Positions 16,278-25,501 of a DNA stretch of 64,000 nt are shown here, piece after piece; the stretch's first letter is position 1; every line of letters begins with the position of its first letter. Source of the DNA: Glacieibacterium sp965200405. Its GTDB lineage: Bacteria; Pseudomonadota; Alphaproteobacteria; Sphingomonadales; Sphingomonadaceae. The translations under genes and the position numbers were made by a program. The notes beneath the pieces are model-generated. The model saw nothing but the letters and a program-made list of their open reading frames with translations. It was not told the origin of the DNA and ran no database searches. The stretch is from positions 1,860,001 through 1,924,000 of the forward strand of contig NZ_OZ241356.1 of assembly GCF_965200405.1 (NCBI RefSeq). Direction: 5' to 3'.

Positions 16278-17420
16278 ATGACCCGACCGCGCTTCGACTT
16301 TACCATCGCCGCAACCGATGGCGCCGCACGCACCGGCACCATCGCGATGCGGCGCGGTGACATCCGCACGCCCGCCTTCATGCCGGTCGGTACCGCCGCC
16401 ACGGTCAAGGCGATGCGCCCGGCCGAAGTCCGCGCGGCGGGGGCGGACATCATCCTGGGCAACACCTATCACCTCATGCTGCGTCCGGGCGCCGAGCGGA
16501 TGGCGCGGGTCGGGGGGTTGCACAAGTTCATGGGCTGGGATCGGCCGATCCTGACCGACAGCGGCGGCTACCAGGTGATGTCGCTGGGCAAGCTCGCCAA
16601 GCTGACCGAGAACGGCGTCACCTTCGCCTCGCACCGCGACGGCTCGAAGCACCTGATCACGCCCGAACGTTCGATGGAGATCCAGCGGCTGCTCGGCTCC
16701 GACATCGTCATGGTGTTCGACGAGTGCACGCCTTTCCCCGCGACGCCGGAGCAGGCCGAGGCGTCGATGGAGCGTTCGATGCGCTGGGCGCTGCGATCGC
16801 GCAACGCCTTCGACGAGGGTGTCGAGCATGCCGAGCGCGCCGCGCTGTTCGGCATCCAGCAGGGCTCGATGGACGCCGGGCTCCGCGCCCGGTCGGCGGA
16901 TGCGCTGCAGGCGATCGGCTTCGACGGCTATGCGATCGGCGGCCTGGCGGTCGGCGAAGGCCAGGCGTCGATGTTCGAGGTCCTCGACTATGCGCCGGGA
17001 CAGTTGCCCGCCGACGCGCCGCGCTATCTGATGGGGGTCGGCAAGCCTGACGACATCGTCGGGGCGGTGCTGCGCGGCATCGACATGTTTGACTGTGTGC
17101 TGCCGACGCGATCCGGTCGCAACGGCCAGGCCTTCACTCATGACGGGCCGCTCAACATCACCAACGCGCGCTTTGCCGAGGATGAAGGGCCGCTCGACGG
17201 CGATTGTGCGTGTCCGGTCTGCGCGCAGGACAGCCGCGCCTATCTCCAACACCTCGTCCGCTCCGACGAGATCCTCGGCGCCATGCTGATGACCGAGCAT
17301 AATATCTGGTTCTACCAGCAGCTCATGGCCGGACTTCGCGCTGCAATCGCCGAGGGCAGGGTCACAGCCTTCGCGGCAGCGTTCCTGCTCCGCTATCGGG
17401 GCGGGCTTACTTCCCCGTAA
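16278..17420 (+). CDS. tgt: tRNA-guanine transglycosylase (queuine tRNA-ribosyltransferase)
   Basis: 380 residues. Exchanges guanine 34 for preQ1 in tRNAs with GUN anticodons. DSGGYQVMSL includes the first catalytic Asp (D94); the second lies in DMFDCVLPTRSGRNG. The zinc site C-x-C-x2-C with a downstream His is in DCACPVCAQDSRAYLQHLV. Its 3' end overlaps the convergent enoyl-CoA hydratase by 14 bases, so the transcripts collide at their ends. Confidence 0.97.
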   Translation: MTRPRFDFTIAATDGAARTGTIAMRRGDIRTPAFMPVGTAATVKAMRPAEVRAAGADIILGNTYHLMLRPGAERMARVGGLHKFMGWDRPILTDSGGYQVMSLGKLAKLTENGVTFASHRDGSKHLITPERSMEIQRLLGSDIVMVFDECTPFPATPEQAEASMERSMRWALRSRNAFDEGVEHAERAALFGIQQGSMDAGLRARSADALQAIGFDGYAIGGLAVGEGQASMFEVLDYAPGQLPADAPRYLMGVGKPDDIVGAVLRGIDMFDCVLPTRSGRNGQAFTHDGPLNITNARFAEDEGPLDGDCACPVCAQDSRAYLQHLVRSDEILGAMLMTEHNIWFYQQLMAGLRAAIAEGRVTAFAAAFLLRYRGGLTSP

Positions 17421-18207
17421 ATACCGCCGGACGCTTTTGCAGGAAGGCGCTGACGCCTTCGACGAAGTCGGGCGAGCGGCCGGCGAGGCGCTGGTTACGT
17501 CGCTCCAGCGACAGAGCCTCGGTCAGCGTCGTGTCGAGGCACGCGCGAATGCCGTGGCGGATCAAGGCATAGGCACCGGTCGGCCCTTTCGCCAGCCTGG
17601 CCGCCAGCGCCTGCGCCGTCGGCATCAGCTCGGCATCGTCGACGACCTTGTAGATCATGCCCCAGTCGAGCGCAGTTTCAGCGGGCACTCGCTCGCCGAG
17701 CATCATCATCGCCGTCGCGCGCGCCTTGCCGGCGAGGCGCGGCAGCATCCAGGTCGAGCCGACGTCGGGGACCAGCCCGATGTTGATGAACGCCTGGAGG
17801 AAATAGGCCGAGCGCCCGGCGATGACGATGTCGCCCGCCAGCGCCAGCGAACAGCCCGCCCCCGCCGCCGGTCCGTTGACCGCGGTGACGAACGGTACCG
17901 GCAGTGCGAACAGCCGCTCCAGCAACGGGTTGAAGTGCGTCTCGAGCAGGCGTCCCGCATCGACCGGGCCGCCGCTCATCGCCGCGCTGGCGGTGTCGCC
18001 GCTGCCCAGGTCGGCACCGCTGGAGAAGCCGCGGCCGGCGCCGGTCAACAGCAGGACACGCGCGCTGCCCTCGTCGCGGACGCGGTCGACGGCGTGCAGC
18101 ATCTCGGTGATGACGCCGGTATGCAGCGCGTTGAGCATCGCCGGGCGATTGATGGTCAGCGTCGCGACGCCGTCCGCCTCGTCGTACAGGATATGCTCGT
18201 AAGTCAT
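17407..18207 (-). CDS. Enoyl-CoA hydratase/isomerase family protein
   Basis: 266 residues, crotonase fold. FSSGADLGSG and NGPAAGAGCSLALAGD form the two oxyanion-hole segments that hold the acyl-CoA thioester. The sequence style (LTINRPAMLNAL, IGLVPDVGSTWMLPR) resembles the PaaG/2-(1,2-epoxyphenyl)acetyl-CoA isomerase branch. In place of the second glutamate of classical hydratases it has Asp at IGLVPD, so isomerase activity is as likely as hydration. No phenylacetate genes nearby. It lies 84 bases downstream of... upstream of nothing on its strand except the permissive gap after the helicase stop at 18292, so it may share no operon. Confidence 0.85.
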   Translation of the reverse strand: MTYEHILYDEADGVATLTINRPAMLNALHTGVITEMLHAVDRVRDEGSARVLLLTGAGRGFSSGADLGSGDTASAAMSGGPVDAGRLLETHFNPLLERLFALPVPFVTAVNGPAAGAGCSLALAGDIVIAGRSAYFLQAFINIGLVPDVGSTWMLPRLAGKARATAMMMLGERVPAETALDWGMIYKVVDDAELMPTAQALAARLAKGPTGAYALIRHGIRACLDTTLTEALSLERRNQRLAGRSPDFVEGVSAFLQKRPAVFTGK

Positions 18208-18291
18208 CGCGAGGCTCCGTGGTTCACGCCCACGTCAACCTTAGCGCGACCGCCACGCGGTGACTATCGTAAAGCCCGGCGCAAGCCCGGC

Positions 18292-19947
18292 TCAGGGCTC
18301 GCTGCGCGCCTTGACCATCATGAAGGCGGGCATGCCGTCGCTGCCGAAGCCGACCTCGTTGGTGTCGCGGTCATCGTCACGATCGCGCCCACCGCCGCCA
18401 CGACCACGCCGCGGTTCCTCGCGGCGCTGCTCGTCGCGCCGGGGCTCGTCGCGCCGTTGCTCGTCCCGGCGGCCATCGCGGCGCGGCTCGTTGCGCGGTG
18501 CATCGCGTCGTGCCTCTTCCCGAGGCGCCTGATCGCGAGGCGCCTGCTCGCGGGTCGCCTGCACGCGCGGAGCCTGCCCCCGGGGTGCCTGCTCACGCGG
18601 CGCCGTCTCGCGGCGCGCTTCAGGTTGCGAGGCGGCCTCTTCGCCACCGGCATTGGCCTCGCGCGGTTCGCGGTCGCCGCCGGTGCGGCCGCGGCCACCA
18701 CGACGTCGACGGCGCTTCGGCTCGGTGCCCGTCTCGCCACCGGTGGCAACGGCATCGCGCTCATCCTCGGCGACTGCATCGCTCGGTACTTCGATGGTCT
18801 CGGCAACCGCCTCGATTTCGGCCGTCGTAGTGGCCTCGGCGCCGTGGCGCGGTACCTTGTGACCGATCAGCTTCTCGACCTCGGCAAGGTTCTCGGCCTC
18901 GTCGGGGGTCATCAGCGTATAGGCGATGCCGGTGCGGCCGGCGCGGCCCGTGCGGCCGATGCGGTGGACGTAATCCTCGGCATGGTGCGGCACGTCATAG
19001 TTGATGACATGGGTGACGCCCGGAACGTCCAGGCCGCGTGCCGCAACGTCGGAGGCGACCAGGATGGTGATGTCACCGGCCTTGAAGCGGTCGAGTTCCT
19101 TGATCCGGTCGCCCTGATCCATGTCGCCGTGGATCTGGCCCGAGGCAAAGCCGGCCTTCTTGAGCACATCGGCAAGTTCGCGAACATCGCGCTTGCGGTT
19201 GCAGAAGACGATAGCGTTCTTCAGCTCGGGATCGCGCAACAGCTTGCGCAGCGTCTCGCGCTTGCCGCGCGGGCTGGTCTCGACGACGAATTGCGAGATC
19301 AGGACGTTCGACTGCGCCGGGCGCGCAACTTCGATAACGCGCGGGTCGGTCATGAACTTGTCGGCCAGCTTCTTGATCGGCCCCGGCATGGTCGCCGAGA
19401 ACAACAGCGTCTGACGGTCTGCAGGCAGTTTGGTGCAGATTTCCTCGATGTCCGGGATGAAGCCCATGTCGAGCATCCGATCGGCCTCGTCGATGACGAG
19501 CAGGCTGCACTGGTTGAGCATGATCTTGCCACGGCCGAACAGGTCCATCAGCCGGCCCGGGGTAGCGATCAGGACGTCGACACCCTTTTCCAGCGCCGCG
19601 AGCTGGTCGCCCATCGACACGCCGCCGATCAGCAAGGCCATGCTGAGCTTGTGGTATTTGCCGTATTTATCGAAATTCTCGCTGACCTGCTGGGCCAGTT
19701 CGCGCGTCGGCTCGAGGATCAGCGAGCGCGGCATGCGGGCGCGGCTGCGACCCTCTGCCAGGATGTCGATCATCGGCAGCACAAACGACGCGGTCTTGCC
19801 GGTGCCGGTCTGCGCCACGCCGATGATATCGCGTCCCATCAGCACCGGCGGGATCGCCTGGCGCTGGATTGGCGTCGGATCGTTGTAACCGCTGTCGGCT
19901 ACGGCGCGGAGTAGTTCCTCCGACAGGCCGAGGGCTTCGAAACTCAT
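18292..19947 (-). CDS. DEAD-box ATP-dependent RNA helicase
   Basis: 551 residues. Two RecA domains with all motifs: Q motif PTPIQRQ, AQTGTGKT at 45-52, PTRELAQQ, TPGR, DEAD at 153-156, SAT, and HRIGRTGRAG. Unwinds structured RNA in ribosome assembly or decay (RhlE/DeaD-type). After about residue 385 comes a 160-residue disordered, Arg-rich tail with imperfect repeats of the type REQAPRGQAP and RRDEQRRDEPRR, ending in an RG-rich patch that probably binds RNA. I started at MSFEALGL rather than 18 codons upstream, where the family N-terminus normally begins. Confidence 0.95.
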   Translation of the reverse strand: MSFEALGLSEELLRAVADSGYNDPTPIQRQAIPPVLMGRDIIGVAQTGTGKTASFVLPMIDILAEGRSRARMPRSLILEPTRELAQQVSENFDKYGKYHKLSMALLIGGVSMGDQLAALEKGVDVLIATPGRLMDLFGRGKIMLNQCSLLVIDEADRMLDMGFIPDIEEICTKLPADRQTLLFSATMPGPIKKLADKFMTDPRVIEVARPAQSNVLISQFVVETSPRGKRETLRKLLRDPELKNAIVFCNRKRDVRELADVLKKAGFASGQIHGDMDQGDRIKELDRFKAGDITILVASDVAARGLDVPGVTHVINYDVPHHAEDYVHRIGRTGRAGRTGIAYTLMTPDEAENLAEVEKLIGHKVPRHGAEATTTAEIEAVAETIEVPSDAVAEDERDAVATGGETGTEPKRRRRRGGRGRTGGDREPREANAGGEEAASQPEARRETAPREQAPRGQAPRVQATREQAPRDQAPREEARRDAPRNEPRRDGRRDEQRRDEPRRDEQRREEPRRGRGGGGRDRDDDRDTNEVGFGSDGMPAFMMVKARSEP

Positions 19948-20031
19948 GAATGTCCTAAACGCATGGGCTGCCACAGCGCAGGCCACCGCGCGCTTGCGCA
20001 AGATTCGAGCGAAAAGTCAATGGACGCGCCC

Positions 20032-20064
20032 AAAAGAAGGGGCGGGGATTTCGCCCCGCCTCTT
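20032..20064 (-). terminator. Rho-independent terminator after the first TonB receptor gene
   Basis: On the minus strand an eleven-pair stem (one G-T pair; core GGCGGGG / CCCCGCC) with a six-base loop is followed by CTTCTTTTG-like T-rich sequence. It lies 29 bases past the receptor stop and just before the helicase promoter region, so it should end the receptor transcript. Confidence 0.7.
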
Positions 20065-20092
20065 GCGTCTTGATGGTCGAAATGCCGCCAGG

Positions 20093-23000
20093 CTAGAACT
20101 TTACGCCCGCCGCGATACCGTAACGCCGCGGCTCGAGCGTGAAGATGTTGGTGTAGAGCCCCGACGACTGGTCGGTGACATATTGTCCGGTTTGGGCGTT
20201 ATTGTTCGAAAGGTTTTGGATGAAGGTGCGGACGAAGTAACGATCGTTCGGCCCGTTCAGCTGGATCTGGGCGTTCATGATCGTGTAGCTCGGGATGCGG
20301 TTGACGAACTGCGTCTGGCCGAGCCCGGCGCCGTTGAAGATGCTGCCATAGCTGTTGCCGGTGAATGTCACATCGAAGCGCGGGATCAGCGTGCTGCCAT
20401 TGCCGAAGTCGAGCGTGTATTGAACGCCGGTCGATGCCTTGAACGTCGGGGCCTGGGGTAGCTGGTTGCCCTTGATGTTGATCGCGACGCCGCCGTCGAT
20501 GACCTGCATACCGCCGAACAGCGCCCCGACCGACGCGGCATTGCTCTTCAGCGCGCTGCAGATGCCGAACGCCCCCGTCGTTCCGGCGGCAAGTCCGCTG
20601 CCCGTCGGGAAGGCCGTCGGAGCGCGCAGGCCGATGCTGTTGTTGATCGCGCCGACATAGCGGTTGGCCCCTACGCCGTTGCCCGCCACGGTCGGGACGA
20701 CCGCGCAATTCGCCGCCGAAGTAATGTCCTTGATGATCACGGCGTCATCGCGGCCGCCGGACGGATCGCGCGGGTTGAACAGGAACTTGTCGCCCGAGAC
20801 CTTGGTGTGGAGGTAGCTGAAGCCGATGTTGACCGCGAGCGCGCGCGTCGGCTGGACGATCGCATCCGCCTCGAGACCATAGATATCGGCGTCGACATTG
20901 TCGTTCACCGAGGTCTGGTTGACGATGCGGCTGAGCTGCAGGCCCTTGTACTTATAGTAGAAGCCAGTGAGGTTCAGGCGCAGCCGGCCGTCGAGGAAGG
21001 TGTTCTTGGAGCCGACCTCGAACGAGTCGATGAACTCGGGATTGAAGCTCTCCGGAACGCTGAAGGCGTTGCTCAGCGGCGGGTTGATACCGCCCGACTT
21101 GTAGCCGCGCGAGTATGACGCATAGAGCAGGTTCTCGTCGGTCACCTTCCAGTCGATGACGGCGCGGCCGGTGATCTCGCTGAAGCCGACCTTGCGGACG
21201 CTGTACAGCTGGTTGCCGGTCGACGGGTCGAAGTCGAGATTGGCATAGCCGACTGCCTGGCTGAGGTCGGTCGATCCGTACGGCAGGTAGACCGCGGCGC
21301 TGTTGATGTCGGAGAACAGCGTCTTGCGGGCGCTGACTTCCTTCTTGTCGTTGTTGTAGCGGATGCCGCCGGTCAGTTTTACACGGCTCGAGATGTCGAA
21401 ATAGGCCTCGCCGTAGATGCCGTAGGATTCAAGCCGGTAGTCGTTGGTGTTGTTGCGGTAGAACGGCGTCGCACGGTAGCTGTTGGGAAATGCCGGATTG
21501 CCGCCGAGCTGCGCGCCCAACGTTCCGGCAAGGCCGAGTACCGCTGCGGCGTAGTCGAGCCCGAAGGCGTTGACGTAGTAGCTGTTCTCCGAATTGTGGA
21601 TCTTGTTGTAGATGCCGCCGAGCAGGAAGTTGAACTTGCCGTCGAACTGGCTGTTGATGATCGCTTCGCCGGTATAGGCATCGTTGGTGTTGTTCGAGCG
21701 ATCGAAGTTCAGCGGGACCGCGCCGCAAACCGAGTGACCGCCGAAGACGCCGGTGCCGGTCTCCTCCGAAGCCGAGGTGCAATACTGGCCATTCGCTCCG
21801 GTCGGCCGCAGCGCCGTCAGCGCCCGGGTGAACTGTTGCAGCAACGGACCGCCTAGGCCGGCGGCATAGGCGGCCGCCGTGGCGAAGCCGGTGTTGTAGA
21901 CGCTGCCGCTCTGGACCGCGAGGTTATAGTCCTGTTGAGAGTCGACGCGGTCCTTCTGGTACAGGCCCGAGACCTTGACCTTGATCGCGCCGAAGTCGTG
22001 CGTGATCTGGGCCGACGCCTGGATTTCGTCGGCGAAGTAGGTCGGCTTGAATGCCGTATAGACGCTCCGCGGATCGGCGGGATTGATCGCGTTGGCATAG
22101 CCGTCCGGGCCGTAAAGGCTGCCGCTCGACAGCGCGACCAGGCCATTCGCAAGGGCGTTGCCGGCGGCGCTGGTGCGGAATGGCGCGGTCGAGATCGCGA
22201 CCAGCTCGGTCGAGCTGAACACGCTCGACAGGGCGGCGTTGCCGTTGACCGTCTGATTGGGCAGGCCACCCGGGGTACAACCCAGCACGCCGGTGGGGTC
22301 GCGCTGGCACAGCTGCTTCTGGATCCGCAGCCGGTCGTCGTTCTCGCGGAAGTAATAGCCCATCAGGTCGACCGTCGTGTCGTCGGTCGGACGCCAGCGG
22401 ATCGAGCCGCGGATGGAGTAGAGGTCGCGACCGTCGATGCGGCTGTCGTCGTACAGGTTCTTGGTGAAGCCACCGCGCTTGAGATAGGTGCCCGCGACGC
22501 GGACGCCGAGCGTCTCGGTCAGCGGCACGTTGAGCATCGCCTTGACCTTGTACGAGTCGTAATTCCCGTACTCGCCCTCGACCGCCGCGTGGATCGCCGT
22601 CAGGTCGGGCTTGGCGGTGATGAAGTTGACGACGCCCGCCGTGGCGTTGCGTCCGAACAGCGTGCCCTGCGGACCGCGCAGGACCTCCACACGCTCCAGA
22701 TCGAAGAACTCGGTCTCGAAGATGCGGGTGCCGAACAATGGCAGGTCGTTAATGTGGATGGCGGTGGCGCTGTCGCAGGTAACGCCGACGCACAGGTCGC
22801 CGACACCGCGGATGGTGAATACGCCGCCGGTGAAATTGCTCTTGGTGAAGGTGATGTTGGGCAAGGTCAGCTGCAGGTCGGAAGCGTTGTTGATCTGCTG
22901 TTTCTGTAGGGCATCGGCGGTGAAGGCCGAGACTGCGATCGGCACGTCCTGCAGGCTCTGTGATGTGCGCTGCGCGGTGACGATGATGTCGTCGATGCCA

Positions 23001-23185
23001 CTGCCGCCGTTCACCGCGTTATTGCGGTTCGGCGCCGAGGCCTCTGCAACGCCGGTGGTGGCCGGTGCCGTGCCGGTCGTGCCGGCCGAGGTGCTGGTCT
23101 GTGCCTGCACTGCGACACCCATCAGGGCGCCTGCCGAAACACCGGACACAAGTATCGCGCGCATCGAGTTGATGATCGGCCGCAT
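20093..23185 (-). CDS. TonB-dependent outer-membrane receptor
   Basis: 1030 residues. Signal peptide ends near AVQAQ. The plug domain follows: DDIIVTAQRTSQSLQDVPIA, ITFTKSNFTGGVFTIRGVG and LRGPQGTLFGRNATAGVVNF. A beta-barrel of about 800 residues ends in the outer-membrane assembly motif (RRYGIAAGVKF, terminal Phe). It imports a ligand with TonB energy. The branch is the large sphingomonad group with QSLQDVPIA plugs, for which ligands are mostly unknown. Unusual: two cysteines in the plug (GDLCVGVTCDS). Monocistronic, with a terminator downstream and inverted repeats upstream. Confidence 0.93.
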   Translation of the reverse strand: MRPIINSMRAILVSGVSAGALMGVAVQAQTSTSAGTTGTAPATTGVAEASAPNRNNAVNGGSGIDDIIVTAQRTSQSLQDVPIAVSAFTADALQKQQINNASDLQLTLPNITFTKSNFTGGVFTIRGVGDLCVGVTCDSATAIHINDLPLFGTRIFETEFFDLERVEVLRGPQGTLFGRNATAGVVNFITAKPDLTAIHAAVEGEYGNYDSYKVKAMLNVPLTETLGVRVAGTYLKRGGFTKNLYDDSRIDGRDLYSIRGSIRWRPTDDTTVDLMGYYFRENDDRLRIQKQLCQRDPTGVLGCTPGGLPNQTVNGNAALSSVFSSTELVAISTAPFRTSAAGNALANGLVALSSGSLYGPDGYANAINPADPRSVYTAFKPTYFADEIQASAQITHDFGAIKVKVSGLYQKDRVDSQQDYNLAVQSGSVYNTGFATAAAYAAGLGGPLLQQFTRALTALRPTGANGQYCTSASEETGTGVFGGHSVCGAVPLNFDRSNNTNDAYTGEAIINSQFDGKFNFLLGGIYNKIHNSENSYYVNAFGLDYAAAVLGLAGTLGAQLGGNPAFPNSYRATPFYRNNTNDYRLESYGIYGEAYFDISSRVKLTGGIRYNNDKKEVSARKTLFSDINSAAVYLPYGSTDLSQAVGYANLDFDPSTGNQLYSVRKVGFSEITGRAVIDWKVTDENLLYASYSRGYKSGGINPPLSNAFSVPESFNPEFIDSFEVGSKNTFLDGRLRLNLTGFYYKYKGLQLSRIVNQTSVNDNVDADIYGLEADAIVQPTRALAVNIGFSYLHTKVSGDKFLFNPRDPSGGRDDAVIIKDITSAANCAVVPTVAGNGVGANRYVGAINNSIGLRAPTAFPTGSGLAAGTTGAFGICSALKSNAASVGALFGGMQVIDGGVAINIKGNQLPQAPTFKASTGVQYTLDFGNGSTLIPRFDVTFTGNSYGSIFNGAGLGQTQFVNRIPSYTIMNAQIQLNGPNDRYFVRTFIQNLSNNNAQTGQYVTDQSSGLYTNIFTLEPRRYGIAAGVKF

Positions 23186-23327
23186 GGCTGCGTTCCCCCC
23201 CTGATAACTCCGCTTCGCGCCGTCCCGCTATGATTGCAGGATCGTCGCTTCCGCCCGGCGTCGACCGCGCGGCAGCCCAATCAATAAATCAACCTTCAGG
23301 GCCGTTGTCCAGCGCGCCCAGCGCCAG

Positions 23328-23343
23328 TTTCCGTTTACGGAAA
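23328..23343. promoter_or_regulatory. Palindrome upstream of the first TonB receptor
   Basis: Perfect 7-base arms TTTCCGT / ACGGAAA separated by two bases. It lies 143 bases before the receptor ATG, between the receptor and the small exported protein. It looks like a transcription-factor site, but no factor is adjacent and no clear -35/-10 could be fixed. Confidence 0.3.
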
Positions 23344-23356
23344 GCAAGCTTTAAGA

Positions 23357-23374
23357 TGTTGCCCGAAAGCAACA
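23357..23374 (-). terminator. Small hairpin after the hypothetical gene
   Basis: Six-base arms TGTTGC / GCAACA around a six-base loop, 16 bases past the stop of the small exported protein on the minus strand, followed by TCTTAAAG. A weak terminator is plausible. Confidence 0.35.
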
Positions 23375-23389
23375 CGTCAAGCGCTACGT

Positions 23390-23824
23390 TCAGCGGTGGC
23401 GGCGCCGGGCCGGAGCCGTCGGGACAATGCTCGCTATCGTACATTCCCCACCGGAGCGGGAGATGATCGCGTCCCGACCGGCGCACAACTGCCCGGCCTC
23501 GGCGCGACGATAATAAAAGCCGGCATAGAAGCTCAGCGTCGGACATTGCTGGGCGAAATACAGGCGCCAGTGCGCGCCGTTCTTCATCGACAGTTCCACG
23601 GCATGGTCGCCGAACACCACGGCACCGGCCACGCCGTTCATCGCCACGCAGCGCGACCGGCCGGCCAGCGGCGGCTCGGGTCGGGGCTCCCGCGCGATGA
23701 CCGGCGCCTCGACGATCTGCACGCGCTCGACCTTCTTCTTGCCGAACCACGGGAACTTCGCCGACGCCAGGCATGGGGTCAGCAGCAATGCCAGGCCGAT
23801 ACCGAAGAGCCGCCACCAGGACAT
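23390..23824 (-). CDS. Small exported protein of unknown function
   Basis: 144 residues. Signal peptide MSWWRLFGIGLALLLTPCLASA then KFPWFGKKKVERVQIVEAPV, a basic stretch. The mature part has four cysteines (RSRCVAM, QQCPTL, QLCAGRD, GECTIAS), so two disulfides are possible. I do not recognise a family. Upstream of the TonB receptor on the same strand, but hairpin and palindrome separate the two, so they are probably independent. Confidence 0.65.
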   Translation of the reverse strand: MSWWRLFGIGLALLLTPCLASAKFPWFGKKKVERVQIVEAPVIAREPRPEPPLAGRSRCVAMNGVAGAVVFGDHAVELSMKNGAHWRLYFAQQCPTLSFYAGFYYRRAEAGQLCAGRDAIISRSGGECTIASIVPTAPARRRHR

Positions 23825-23992
23825 TATCGCTATATCACTCCAAAGTACGCCGACGGCGCCAGTTCGTTGATCGCCTGCGGCGTGACCACCGGCGGTTGAA
23901 CCGAAAATGAACTCGGCCGCTTGTCGCCGATTAACGGCCCGATCGCCACGTCATGCTGGCCCGAAAGCCACACTCCGGCTAGCATCGGCGCC

Positions 23993-25402
23993 ATGATCGA
24001 CACCGCACAGCCTTCGGCAACCGCCCTCGATGCCATGCGCGACGCCGCCGGGCCGGGCGGCTGGACCGACGATGCGTCGATGATCGCCCCGCATCTCGAA
24101 GACTGGCGAGGCCGCCTGTACGGCGCCTCGTGCCTGATGTTGCGCCCGGCGGACACCGCCGCGGTGGCGCGGATCGTGCGCGCCGCTGCGCAGCACCGCG
24201 TCGCGCTGGTGCCGCAGGGCGGCAATACCGGCCTGGTCGGTGGCGGCATTCCCTCGGCGGATGGCAGCGCGGTCCTCATCGACCTGACGCGGATGAACCA
24301 GATACGCGCGGTCGATGCGGATGGCCTGACGATGACATTGGAGGCTGGGGTGATCCTGTCGGTGGCTCATGCCGCTGCCGCGGCTGCGGGTTGCGTGTTG
24401 CCGCTGTCGCTTGCCGCGAAGGATAGCGCAACCATCGGCGGGCTGATCTCGACGAATGCCGGCGGCGTCCAGGTGTTGCGGCACGGCACGATGCGGGCCC
24501 TGGTCCTCGGACTGGAAGCGGTTCTGCCGGATGGATCGGTGCTGGATCAGCTTGGCGGACTGGTCAAGGACAACAGCGGCTATGACGTCAAGCAACTGCT
24601 GATCGGCGCCGAGGGCACGCTGGGCATCGTCACTGCGGCGACCGTGCGCCTGGTGCCGCAGCCGGCGGAGGTCACGGTCGCGCTGGCGGGCGTGGCCGAC
24701 CCTCATGCGGCACTTGCGGTGCTGGCACGGCTGCGCCGGGGCACCGCCAATGCCGTCGAGAGCTTCGAACTGATGCCGCGTGTCGGCATCGACCTGGCGA
24801 TGCGGCACGTTCCCGGCAACCGCGATCCGCTGGCCGAGACGCATCCATGGTATGTCCTGATCGAGGCGCATGTCACCGCCGCGCAGCTGACCGAACTGCT
24901 GGCCGAGGCGGCGGGCGCGGGAGAGATCGCCGACGCGGCGATTTCGGCCAGCGAGGCGCAGGCGGCGGCGCTGTGGCGGCTGCGCGAAACCCTGCCGGAG
25001 GCCGAGCGGATCGATGGCTCGGCGCTCAAGCACGATATCTCGGTACCGGTGTCGCGGATGCCGGGGTTCATGCTCGACACCGCAGCGATCATCGAGGAGC
25101 GCTGGCCGGAGGCACGGGTGCTGGCGTTCGGACATCTCGGCGACGGGAATATCCATTTCAACGTTCGCATGCCGGTGATCGGCGGCGACGAATGGGTGGC
25201 GCGAAACGGCGCGGCGATCACCCGCTTCGTCAACGATCGCGTGATGGCCTCGGGCGGCTCGATCTCGGCCGAGCACGGCATCGGCACGATCAAGCGCGCG
25301 GAATTGCAGCGTCTTGGTGATCCGGGCAAGCTGGCGGCGATGCGGGTGATCAAGGCCGCACTCGATCCGCACGGCATCATGAACCCCGGCAAAGTGGTTT
25401 GA
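23993..25402 (+). CDS. FAD-linked 2-hydroxyacid dehydrogenase (D-lactate/D-2-hydroxyglutarate type)
   Basis: 469 residues. FAD_binding_4 domain with PQGGNTGLVGGGIP near residues 73-86 and LGIVTAATVRLVP, then the C-terminal oxidase domain with FGHLGDGNIHFNV, SAEHGIGTIKR and DPHGIMNPGKV. These define the GlcD/D-LDH/D2HGDH family, which oxidises a D-2-hydroxyacid and passes electrons to the quinone pool or an electron-transfer protein. No signal peptide. The ATG at 23993 was chosen; 24 upstream residues in the longer frame look non-coding. Substrate uncertain among lactate, glycolate and 2-hydroxyglutarate. Confidence 0.9.
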   Translation: MIDTAQPSATALDAMRDAAGPGGWTDDASMIAPHLEDWRGRLYGASCLMLRPADTAAVARIVRAAAQHRVALVPQGGNTGLVGGGIPSADGSAVLIDLTRMNQIRAVDADGLTMTLEAGVILSVAHAAAAAAGCVLPLSLAAKDSATIGGLISTNAGGVQVLRHGTMRALVLGLEAVLPDGSVLDQLGGLVKDNSGYDVKQLLIGAEGTLGIVTAATVRLVPQPAEVTVALAGVADPHAALAVLARLRRGTANAVESFELMPRVGIDLAMRHVPGNRDPLAETHPWYVLIEAHVTAAQLTELLAEAAGAGEIADAAISASEAQAAALWRLRETLPEAERIDGSALKHDISVPVSRMPGFMLDTAAIIEERWPEARVLAFGHLGDGNIHFNVRMPVIGGDEWVARNGAAITRFVNDRVMASGGSISAEHGIGTIKRAELQRLGDPGKLAAMRVIKAALDPHGIMNPGKVV

Positions 25403-25501
25403 ACAGCGGCTTGCGTCGCGCCGCTCGCCCCCGTAAATGCTCGACGTTCGCGGACCCCGGGGGGGTTCTTGGCCGCAACGTCAGTCGAAAGCTCGAATAA
25501 C

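Noticed and set aside
17437..19914. 825-codon open frame opposite the hydratase and helicase
   Set aside because: Low-complexity antisense shadow; the helicase motifs on the other strand are complete.
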